36,539 bases of DNA from an uncultured Mycobacteriaceae bacterium (lineage in GTDB: Bacteria; Actinomycetota; Actinomycetes; Mycobacteriales; Mycobacteriaceae), in assembly GCA_902826815.1 (NCBI GenBank), contig CADEGF010000001.1:1-36539 (forward strand), written 5' to 3'. Made by a program: the position numbers and the translations under genes. Below the pieces are notes generated by a model. It was not told where the DNA came from. It worked only from the letters and a program-made list of their open reading frames with translations, and searched no databases. Shown here piece after piece: positions 1 through 6,114 of this stretch; the first letter of the stretch is position 1; each line of letters opens with the position of its first letter.

Positions 1-49
1 TTTCGCATATCTACACACCGCCGAACGCAAGTTTCGCGAAAAATCCGGG

Positions 50-703
50 CTAGGCCTTCCATGCGAAGTAGGTTTCTTCTACCGCCGCATTCAGTAGCTG
101 AGTGGCAATGTCCTCCATGATCCAGAGAATCTGTCGCGACAGTTCATCCCACTCCGGACGGCGAATATAACTGTTGTCGCCGTGCGCAATCCTGTTTCGT
201 GAGGCCACTAATTGGTCATCGATTAAATCCGCATATTGCTCATACCGTGTGTAATCGCAACCGACCCCGGTGAGTATATCCGCCAAGACCGTCGATGAGA
301 GATTAGATTCCGTGCGCACGGAGCTACCGCCGGTTGGTATTCGAGCCCGTTCGGACGCCCGTTCTCGCAGATCGCGAATCATTTCGGCTTGGATCGCCAC
401 TTTTTTCGTTTCGGCGGCTTCTACAAGGCGGCGCCTGAGAGCCAGTGCCGCCAATTCTGGCCGGAGCTGCTGCATTGATAGCCTTCGGCTCGCCAAAAAC
501 GTCAAATAGAGTCCGCAGGCATTCTTGACGAATCCCTCCCAGTGCGCATAGAGCAGCGCTACCGACGACCGCAGAAGTGTTTTTTCGAACTCATCTCCAC
601 GCTTCATCCGCGAGTTAAAGAGCACCAGCTCCTTGCGGCGCCATCCAAGATCGTCATATATCCGATCGAACAACTGCTCGGCAGTCCGAACACTTGCGCT
701 CAT
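50..703 (-). CDS. HEPN-domain protein (MAE_28990-type putative ribonuclease)
   Basis: A 217-residue protein whose C-terminal part carries RNRIAHG (R169 to H174), a textbook HEPN Rx4-6H ribonuclease motif. An N-terminal helix reading YAHWEGF (about 52-58) is typical of HEPN proteins found next to DUF262 genes. HEPN proteins of this kind are metal-independent RNases or RNA-binding proteins that recur in defence and toxin-antitoxin loci. The ATG start overlaps the stop of the upstream DUF262 gene as ATGA, so the two are translationally coupled on the minus strand. The locus is less GC-rich than the rest of the window and lies in the island bounded by tRNA-derived repeats. RNase activity is inferred from the motif. 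Confidence in the fold is good, and in a defence role moderate. Confidence 0.8.
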   Translation of the reverse strand: MSASVRTAEQLFDRIYDDLGWRRKELVLFNSRMKRGDEFEKTLLRSSVALLYAHWEGFVKNACGLYLTFLASRRLSMQQLRPELAALALRRRLVEAAETKKVAIQAEMIRDLRERASERARIPTGGSSVRTESNLSSTVLADILTGVGCDYTRYEQYADLIDDQLVASRNRIAHGDNSYIRRPEWDELSRQILWIMEDIATQLLNAAVEETYFAWKA

Positions 704-1824
704 TTCTCGAAGAATATGCGAGCCGCTGGGATAGTCCTGGGAAGCCTGGTCGATGCACGAATTCCACTTCCAGATCCACCGCGGAAGTCGGTGTTACTCC
801 ACCACTCGATTACACGCTGCCGCAAAGCGCCTTCTTGCGATGATTCTGCTTGCTCCCAACCCTCGATGTTCTCCGCGATACCGATCGTGATCGTCTCGAA
901 AGCAGACACCGAGAAGGCGCCCAAGAAGCGGGTCCCATCAACCCTCTTAAACGCATCGTCACCGAGCGTCTTCGAGAGCAGCTCAAAGGTTCGACGGAAT
1001 CGTTCACCCTCGATTTCGCGGTCGAAGTCTGTCTCATCGACGGTTGCGAATATCTTGGCGGACACGAATGCATCCACGTTCCCAATGTTTCGGAGTTCAG
1101 GATCCGAACTGCGGTGAAGGGCAAAGAACCGACACACCAACTCCATGTCATACGCTTCGTCGTAGAGTCGTTCAGTGATGGTAATCGTCGATTGGAATGC
1201 TGGATTCGTGCGAAGGCTTTCGAGCCACTCATACAGCGTCGAATCGCGCATCAGCAGTTGAGCGTTTCGAATCTCTTGAGCAGACAACGGGCTGCCGCCC
1301 GTATTGAGCCGGTCGAACAATTCGAATTTAGCGAGCTCGTCGCTCTCCGGCAGGAGAATCTTCAGGTCGATCTTCGCTCGCTTGAACGCTATTCGTTGAC
1401 CGGCGGTCAGCGCTGCGGTTGCGCCGGGTGTGTCGTCTTCGAAAGCTATCCCCTGCAAGCGCGGCAAGTACTGAGTCGCGGTTAGAACGCTCGCCGGTTC
1501 TACTTCTCCCGTGTACTCGTCGCGTAATTCGCCCATAAATTCGAGGACTGTGCTGATGCGTTGCAGTCCGTCAATGACTTCCCAAACTCCACTTTCCTGT
1601 TGCAGCACAAAGATAGATGGGATGGGTATTCCCAGCAGAATGCTTTCGACTAGGCGCGACTTTTGATACTCCTCCCACCTGAACAGCCGCTGAAATTCCG
1701 GCCGGATTATAAGCTCGTGGTCTCGGTACAGGTTCGCTATTTCGCCGACGGACATAGAGAGTGCGTCTGATCGGATGGTTTGACGGGCTGCTTCGATTTC
1801 GTCCTGCAGTGTGCGTTCAGCCAC
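700..1824 (-). CDS. DUF262 domain protein (GmrSD/ParB-like nuclease family)
   Basis: A 374-residue protein with the DUF262 hallmarks in order: PEFQRLFRW (42-50), DGLQR (85-89, a variant of DGQQR) and a later FDRLNTGGSPLSAQEIRNA stretch. DUF262 is the ParB/sulfiredoxin-like fold found in GmrS, BrxU and many phage-defence proteins, where the DGQQR region binds nucleotide and supports nuclease activity. Only this single N-terminal-type domain is present. The DUF1524/HNH half of full GmrSD enzymes is absent, and the partner is instead the downstream HEPN gene, overlapped by 4 bp. The GTG start at 1824 is preceded by AGGGGA on the minus strand, about 8 nt upstream. The pairing suggests a two-component toxin or anti-phage module; that function is inferred. 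Confidence 0.85.
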   Translation of the reverse strand: MAERTLQDEIEAARQTIRSDALSMSVGEIANLYRDHELIIRPEFQRLFRWEEYQKSRLVESILLGIPIPSIFVLQQESGVWEVIDGLQRISTVLEFMGELRDEYTGEVEPASVLTATQYLPRLQGIAFEDDTPGATAALTAGQRIAFKRAKIDLKILLPESDELAKFELFDRLNTGGSPLSAQEIRNAQLLMRDSTLYEWLESLRTNPAFQSTITITERLYDEAYDMELVCRFFALHRSSDPELRNIGNVDAFVSAKIFATVDETDFDREIEGERFRRTFELLSKTLGDDAFKRVDGTRFLGAFSVSAFETITIGIAENIEGWEQAESSQEGALRQRVIEWWSNTDFRGGSGSGIRASTRLPRTIPAARIFFEK

Positions 1825-2015
1825 TCGATCCCCTAAGAACGTAAAGGCGCTGACTTATGCGGAGCCGCATCATCCTATCCGGCCGCGAACGAATGGCCTT
1901 CCGCACCGCGCCACCCTTTCGGATGAACCTCCAGTAGTCGCAGCCACGACTGGTGACCTGGTTGCGGTGTCGGCGCCACGGCGTCGTGCGGCCCGAACAC
2001 AAGTACTACGGACGT

Positions 2016-2315
2016 TTAGGCGGGTCGGTTCCTCGAACTTTCCAACTCGTCGGCCGCGTCGAGCGCCAGGGCGGCGAGCCTCCGCAGGGCGGCCGCGTCG
2101 AGTTCTGCCTCCGCCGCCGACACACTCGCGTGCCACTCGACTGTGCCGCTGACGTCCTGCCAGCCACACAACGTGACCGCGACGCCTGCGGTCGCTCGGC
2201 GGCTGCCGCGCACGTAGCGGCCCCAGTCGATGCCGTCGCCGTTCTCGTCGACCCATTCGGCTAAATGTTGGGCGTCGGCGGGGGCGGGGATACTGGCGAG
2301 TGAATGGATTGTCAT
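2016..2315 (-). CDS. small actinobacterial accessory protein, unknown function
   Basis: A 99-residue acidic protein without a signal peptide or membrane segment. It has a central strand-rich part (GVAVTLCGWQDVSGTVEW) followed by a C-terminal helix rich in Ala and Leu (LRRLAALALDAADELE). Short proteins with this strand-then-'LAALLLAAADEL'-helix layout are common in mycobacterial phages and accessory regions, so I take it as a real gene. It starts at an ATG and is transcribed away from the HicB-like gene at 2436, with a 120-bp spacer between them. No function can be assigned. The 190 bp between its stop and the DUF262 start holds no convincing gene. Confidence 0.55.
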   Translation of the reverse strand: MTIHSLASIPAPADAQHLAEWVDENGDGIDWGRYVRGSRRATAGVAVTLCGWQDVSGTVEWHASVSAAEAELDAAALRRLAALALDAADELESSRNRPA

Positions 2316-2435
2316 AGCCGACGACGGTACGCGCTAAATCAAGTCAGCGAAAGTGTTGACGGGACAACATGTTTCGAGTTTTACGACAGTGGAGATTTCC
2401 GTGGGTTCGAGTGCATGACGCGGTAACGTGTCACT

Positions 2436-2621
2436 GTGATCATCTACACGGCGGTGGCGAGTCCCGCTAAAACGCCGGGCTGGTTCCTTGTACATGTGCC
2501 CGAGATTGACCAGTGGACGCAGGCCCGTTACGACGCCGAGATCGAGCCGATGGCACGCGACCTAATCGCAACGTGGCTCGACGTGCCGCTCGACGAAGTG
2601 CACGTTCAGCGCGGCAGGTAG
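2436..2621 (+). CDS. HicB-like small antitoxin-type protein
   Basis: A 61-residue protein starting at GTG. The pattern of 'A..PA...GWFLVHVPEIDQWTQARYDAEIEPMARDLIATWLDVPLDEVHV' (read here in shortened form) is that of a single HicB-like alpha/beta unit. In this family a strand pair carrying a 'vPEi.g..Tqa' segment is followed by a helix of the 'A..MarDLIA..Ldvp' type. HicB proteins neutralise HicA toxins and may carry a DNA-binding domain, but neither a HicA toxin nor a C-terminal DNA-binding domain is encoded here. It may therefore be an orphan antitoxin or an unrelated HicB-fold protein, and it lies in the accessory island. Confidence 0.6.
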   Translation: MIIYTAVASPAKTPGWFLVHVPEIDQWTQARYDAEIEPMARDLIATWLDVPLDEVHVQRGR

Positions 2622-2635
2622 CGAGGGCGTGCCCA

Positions 2636-3280
2636 CTACGCACTGCTGTTGTCGACGTGCTCCGGCAGCTCTACGTCCATGTACTTCTTCCGCATCTCGC
2701 GTAGTTCGTCCGCGCTCCGCGGCTTGTTGAGTACTTTGCGCACCGGGGCGACGCGTTCGCGACCGACAACGAGGAGGAACGTGACTGCCACGGCGAGCCG
2801 TTTGGCCAGTTCCGCCAGCTCGCTGCTAATCACTTTCGCCTCTTCGGGCGACGGATTCGTGCCTGCTATTCGACTCATCGCGTTGCGAAGTTCTTTGAAT
2901 GCGTCCACTACCTTGTCGAGGGCTTCATAGCAGTCGTCGTCGACGATCGTTAGCAATCCGAGCAACTGCGCCTGGTCGAAGCCGATGAGCGCGAGCCTGA
3001 GATGATCGTTTCCTCCACCGACGGCCGAGAAGAGGCGCGAGAGGCTCTTAAGCGGTTGATCGCCGCTCGCGCCGCGGTTGTCGAGGTAGTCCCGGCGGAA
3101 ATCCGCCACGCGCAGAAGCAGTTCGTGCAACGCCACGACGATGCCCGCGATTGCTTCACGCTGGGGCGCGCGATAGGCATCGAGTGTGCGCCGACGCTCG
3201 CGCAGCCAGCTTAGGCAGTAAGTCAGCCCGCTACCCGTTACACCGCCCAGGAGGGCCGCGATCATCGCCGCCGTCAACAT
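2636..3280 (-). CDS. membrane-anchored hypothetical protein
   Basis: A 214-residue protein. Residues 4-24 (roughly AAMIAALLGGVTGSGLTYCLSWL) form one N-terminal hydrophobic anchor, followed by a basic stretch (RERRR) that predicts a cytoplasmic body. The rest is mostly helical and charged, with conserved-looking segments such as RVADFRRDYLD and a second hydrophobic patch near AVTFLLVV. Nothing catalytic is recognisable. Small proteins of this layout are scattered through actinobacterial accessory DNA. It converges with the HicB-like gene, 14 bp separating their stops. Function unknown. Confidence 0.55.
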   Translation of the reverse strand: MLTAAMIAALLGGVTGSGLTYCLSWLRERRRTLDAYRAPQREAIAGIVVALHELLLRVADFRRDYLDNRGASGDQPLKSLSRLFSAVGGGNDHLRLALIGFDQAQLLGLLTIVDDDCYEALDKVVDAFKELRNAMSRIAGTNPSPEEAKVISSELAELAKRLAVAVTFLLVVGRERVAPVRKVLNKPRSADELREMRKKYMDVELPEHVDNSSA

Positions 3281-3564
3281 CGCCGCAAATCGTATCCTCC
3301 AGCGGCTCGAATCAGGGGGACGCTACCTCCGCTACTTCGGTGTTCAGGCGGTGGCGTGAACCCTCGTTGATGTCCATGCCTGAATTGCGTCGCCTCGCTG
3401 TCACGAGCGTGTCACAAGTAGTTGCAAACTGTGGCGCCAGACGACCCGACACTTATGCAGACCTCGGGATACATTCTTGAGCACATCGCCCCAGTTCAGA
3501 CGCATATCCGAAAGCAATCATTGAGATGCCGACAAACAGCCGTGTACAGCCGAATATGTCCCGG

Positions 3565-3614
3565 ATCGACTTCCCAAGCTGAATACGCGGGTTCGATTCC
3601 CGTCATCGGCTCCA
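3565..3614 (+). repeat. tRNA-Gly(CCC) 3'-end fragment, att-like copy 1
   Basis: These 50 nt end in an encoded CCA and fold as the 3' half of a tRNA. They contain an anticodon loop TTCCCAA (anticodon CCC), the 3' anticodon strand GCTGA, a 4-nt variable loop, a T-arm GCGGG-TTCGATT-CCCGT, an acceptor 3' strand CATCGGC, discriminator T and CCA. No D-arm or 5' acceptor strand precedes it, so it is a fragment and not a functional tRNA. It matches the copy at 5180-5229 at 49 of 50 positions; the single difference is C3586 versus G5201. C is the usual residue at tRNA position 48. Such 3'-end copies are what integrases leave at the far junction of an element inserted in a tRNA gene. Confidence 0.85.
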
Positions 3615-3818
3615 CGTTGCGCAGCGCATACGCCGTTCGATCCGTTCGATCCATCCTCGGCAACTCTCGCTCGTTGCGCACGTACCACGTTGTCCATGTG
3701 GTGCCGTGAGCGAAACCCCAGGCGACGGGATACATCCGGTCTGCTGACACGCCGTGACCAGCGTCGCCTCTCAGCAGGTCGACCGCGCGTGCGCCCATGG
3801 ATGGTCGCTCTCGTAACC

Positions 3819-3842
3819 CGGACTAATGCGTACCAAAGTCCG
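3819..3842. promoter_or_regulatory. operator O1, CGGACT-N12-AGTCCG
   Basis: An inverted repeat with 6-bp arms CGGACT and AGTCCG separated by exactly 12 nt. The same arms with the same 12-nt spacer recur at 3859-3882, exactly 40 bp downstream, which is about four helical turns. This puts both sites on the same DNA face in front of the Fic gene. It probably binds a dimeric regulator cooperatively with the second site. Confidence 0.65.
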
Positions 3843-3853
3843 ATTTATCGATC

Positions 3854-3887
3854 TAACTCGGACTAACGCTATAGTTAGTCCGAGTTA
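3854..3887. promoter_or_regulatory. operator O2, perfect 14-bp inverted repeat
   Basis: The arms TAACTCGGACTAAC (3854-3867) and GTTAGTCCGAGTTA (3874-3887) are perfect complements around the 6-nt spacer GCTATA. The CGGACT-N12-AGTCCG core (3859-3882) equals O1. The repeat ends 10 nt before the Fic start codon and touches its ribosome binding site. The predicted -10 box sits in its centre, as expected of a repressor site. Confidence 0.75.
3870..3875 (+). promoter_or_regulatory. candidate -10 box TATAGT of the fic promoter
   Basis: TATAGT fits the mycobacterial -10 consensus TANNNT and lies at the centre of operator O2. A start about 7 nt downstream (near 3882) would give a very short leader, with the AGGAG at 3887-3891 as its ribosome binding site. 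No clear -35 element is visible, which is common in mycobacteria. Confidence 0.4.
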
Positions 3888-3891
3888 GGAG
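3887..3891 (+). promoter_or_regulatory. ribosome binding site AGGAG deciding the TTG start
   Basis: AGGAG is followed by a 6-nt gap and then TTG at 3898. This is the best-placed Shine-Dalgarno near the 5' end of the frame and supports a TTG start over internal ATG codons. Confidence 0.55.
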
Positions 3892-3897
3892 ACATCG

Positions 3898-5097
3898 TTG
3901 CGACCCAAAGATGCGTGGCCTAGCCACAGCGCAGAGCGACGCCCGTGGGCACAAACCCAAAGGGGTGGCACCCGCGAGGACAGGACACTTCGTTCCGTCA
4001 CAGTGTCGCTTCCCCCCTACATCGCCAAAATCGACGCCAACATCGACGCGGACATCGCTGTCGAACTCGAAGCCGCCATGAGCGAGATTTCTCGACTCGA
4101 CAGCACGCACGGAACCCACCTCGCAGCGCTCAGCACTCTCCTGCTTCGAACAGAATCGTTGGCGTCTTCGAAAATTGAGCGCGTTGAAGCGAGCTTGGAC
4201 GACTACGCGCGCGCGTTGCACGGCGGAAGAGGCAATTCGAGCGCGGTCTCGATGGTGGCGGCGACCACCGCCCTCAACGAAATGATCGCGAGCGTCGATC
4301 GAGATGCCCCCGTACAGATGTCCGCGATCCTGCGCGCACATGAGGCGCTGATGCGAGAAGATCCGACAGAGGGGCAGCATGCTGGTCAAATAAGGACTGT
4401 CCAGAACTGGATCGGCGGAAGCGACTACTCGCCGCGAGACGCGCTGTACGTTCCGCCACCGCCAGACACGGTGCACGCGTACATGGACGACCTGATGGAG
4501 TTCGCGAACCGAGCCGACATTCCCGTTCTGATTCAGGCCGCCATCGCGCATGCACAGTTCGAATCAATCCACCCCTTCACCGACGGTAACGGCCGCATCG
4601 GCCGGGCACTCATCAACACCATCTTTAGGCGGAGGGGAGCAACAACGCGCCTCGTTGTCCCTCTGGCGTCGGCGCTTGTTGCTCACCGAGAGCGGTACTT
4701 CGGCGCGCTCAACACATACCGCGCCGGGGACCTACGCCCACTGATCGTCACATTCGCGAACTCGTCAAAGACTGCTGCCGCCGAATCACGCACTACTGCA
4801 GTGCGTCTGGCTGAGATACCAGTTGAGTGGCGAAACATGGTCGGACCGATTAGGCGTCAAAGCGCGACCGACAAACTACTCCTGCTATTGCCGTCGACGC
4901 CGATCGTCTCGTCCGACGACGTCGCATCACTTGTCGATGCACCTCGAAGCAGCGTGTTCGCCGCAATAAAACGACTGCACGACACCGGCGTTCTACGCCC
5001 ATTGACTGACCGCAAACGGGATCAGGTATGGGGAGCAAGCCTTGTACTCGACGAACTAGACGACTTGGGGCACAGGATCGAGCGAGCGAGCGCTTAA
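3898..5097 (+). CDS. Fic-family protein with C-terminal winged helix, probable AMPylator
   Basis: A 399-residue protein. The Fic core motif HPFTDGNGRIGR is intact at 225-236, including the catalytic His225 and the Arg pair, so AMP transfer (or a related nucleotidyl transfer) to a protein target is plausible. An N-terminal inhibitory-helix motif is present as SSKIER (90-95). It matches the class II pattern S/T-xxx-E-G/N except that Arg95 replaces Gly/Asn. A beta-flap region precedes the core (GGSDYSPRDALYVPPPP). Residues about 330-380 (SDDVASLVDAPRSSVFAAIKRLHDTGVLRPL) form a helix-turn-helix/winged-helix domain. Two matched operators lie immediately upstream, so autoregulation by this domain is likely. 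The gene sits alone between the two tRNA fragments and has no separate antitoxin gene. Confidence 0.88.
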   Translation: MRPKDAWPSHSAERRPWAQTQRGGTREDRTLRSVTVSLPPYIAKIDANIDADIAVELEAAMSEISRLDSTHGTHLAALSTLLLRTESLASSKIERVEASLDDYARALHGGRGNSSAVSMVAATTALNEMIASVDRDAPVQMSAILRAHEALMREDPTEGQHAGQIRTVQNWIGGSDYSPRDALYVPPPPDTVHAYMDDLMEFANRADIPVLIQAAIAHAQFESIHPFTDGNGRIGRALINTIFRRRGATTRLVVPLASALVAHRERYFGALNTYRAGDLRPLIVTFANSSKTAAAESRTTAVRLAEIPVEWRNMVGPIRRQSATDKLLLLLPSTPIVSSDDVASLVDAPRSSVFAAIKRLHDTGVLRPLTDRKRDQVWGASLVLDELDDLGHRIERASA

Positions 5098-5179
5098 CTC
5101 GGCCCCGGACAACTTGGCGATCGAACGACGAAACGCCACGGTCGCCCAGGATGCCTCGGGACACACACGGCCGCAACGA

Positions 5180-5229
5180 ATCGACTTCCCAAGCTGAATA
5201 GGCGGGTTCGATTCCCGTCATCGGCTCCA
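5180..5229 (+). repeat. tRNA-Gly(CCC) 3'-end fragment, att-like copy 2
   Basis: A second 50-nt copy of the tRNA-Gly 3' half, again ending in CCA and again lacking a 5' half, with G5201 where copy 1 has C. It ends 4 nt before the stop codon of the methyltransferase gene, which begins the core-like region. The orientation (3' end pointing right) implies that the intact tRNA gene, and probably an integrase, lie to the left of the window. Confidence 0.85.
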
Positions 5230-5233
5230 GTCG

Positions 5234-6067
5234 TTACTCAGGCTTGTGGAACGTGTACACCTTGTACTGAACCAGGCCCGTCTTGGCGAGCCATTTCATC
5301 CATCGAGTGCCCACGATCATTGTCTTCTGGGCATCCGCCGAACCCTGCTCGCGGAAGAACTTGATCAGGAACGGGTACGTCGGCAGCGTATTTTTCCGAA
5401 TGTTGCGCTTGCCGCTGAGTTGGAGTCCGGCACGCGCGCCCATCGCCTTGTAGCCCCGTAGGGGGATGTTTCCGAGCGTCCCGTAGGACTTCGCGATCTG
5501 GGGGCGAACCGCCCACCAGATCGGAGTCTTGCAGAAGAAGGACAAGGTCGGAACGAAGTCGGACACGGCCAGATAGCCGCCCGGCTTGAGCACCCGCGCG
5601 GCTTCGGCGAGGAAACGCTCACGGGACGGGAAGTGGAAGATGCATTCGACGGCCAGGACGCGATCGAAGGAGTTGTCCTCGAACGGCAGCTGACATGCGT
5701 CGCCTTCTACCCAGTCGATGTAATTGCCGTTGGCGGCCCGTGTCTGGGCCTCGGCGGCAGCGAGTTGGCGCGGGTCGATGTTCAGACCGGTGAGGTACAT
5801 ATCGGAATGCCCGGCATTGATCGACTGAATGGTTCCGCCGAATCCGCAGCCGACATCCAACAAACGCTGCCCGTCAGAGACGTTGCCTGCCTTCACCAGC
5901 ACGCGATCCATGGTTTGCATCGCCGCGGTGTAGTCGGCTCGCGTGCCCTCGGCGGCGCTGGGGTCTTCCCAGTAGCCCCAATGCACCTGGTTCTCCCACA
6001 GCTGGGCGGTCTCACCACCGTCCTGCCGTTCGTCTATCAACAAGTCGAAGTACGGAAGCTCAGCCAT
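5234..6067 (-). CDS. class I SAM-dependent methyltransferase
   Basis: A 277-residue protein when started at the ATG at 6067 (MAELPYFDLLI). The open frame runs further upstream, but that part is low-complexity and overlaps the intergenic gap. SAM-binding motif I is LLDVGCGFGGT, followed by an acidic loop (GLNIDPRQL), the DACQLPF motif and the post-II motif RVLKPGGYLAVSDF. This is the Methyltransf_11 type found in small-molecule and lipid methylation. The C-terminal half, with FFCKTPIWW and YPFLIKFF, is hydrophobic, so a lipid-like or membrane-bound substrate is possible. It lies 47 bp downstream of the AurF-like gene and is probably cotranscribed with it. Substrate unknown. Confidence 0.85.
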   Translation of the reverse strand: MAELPYFDLLIDERQDGGETAQLWENQVHWGYWEDPSAAEGTRADYTAAMQTMDRVLVKAGNVSDGQRLLDVGCGFGGTIQSINAGHSDMYLTGLNIDPRQLAAAEAQTRAANGNYIDWVEGDACQLPFEDNSFDRVLAVECIFHFPSRERFLAEAARVLKPGGYLAVSDFVPTLSFFCKTPIWWAVRPQIAKSYGTLGNIPLRGYKAMGARAGLQLSGKRNIRKNTLPTYPFLIKFFREQGSADAQKTMIVGTRWMKWLAKTGLVQYKVYTFHKPE

Positions 6068-6114
6068 TTGCGGAAAATACCACCCTTCTAGGTTGTTTCG
6101 AGGTTGCCGAGCCG

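Larger units (their letters stand above)
3281..3897. other. 617-bp non-coding stretch with an att-like repeat and fic control region
   Basis: No convincing gene is present. The open frames found here are short, and one on the minus strand simply reads through the tRNA fragment at 3565-3614. What the stretch does hold is the first tRNA-Gly 3'-end copy, two matching inverted-repeat operators (3819-3842 and 3854-3887) and the likely promoter and ribosome binding site of the Fic gene. Confidence 0.6.

Noticed and set aside
850-1485. 211-residue plus-strand frame
   Set aside because: It is antisense to the DUF262 gene, which has clear family motifs on the minus strand.
3565-3614. A functional tRNA-Gly gene
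   Set aside because: The D-arm and the 5' acceptor strand (expected GCCGATG) are missing; only the 3' half from the anticodon loop onward is present. The same holds for 5180-5229.
3496-3798. 100-residue minus-strand frame containing MTGIEPAYSAWEV
   Set aside because: This peptide is the antisense translation of the tRNA 3' end; the same artefact appears at the second copy (4850-5221). It is not a gene.
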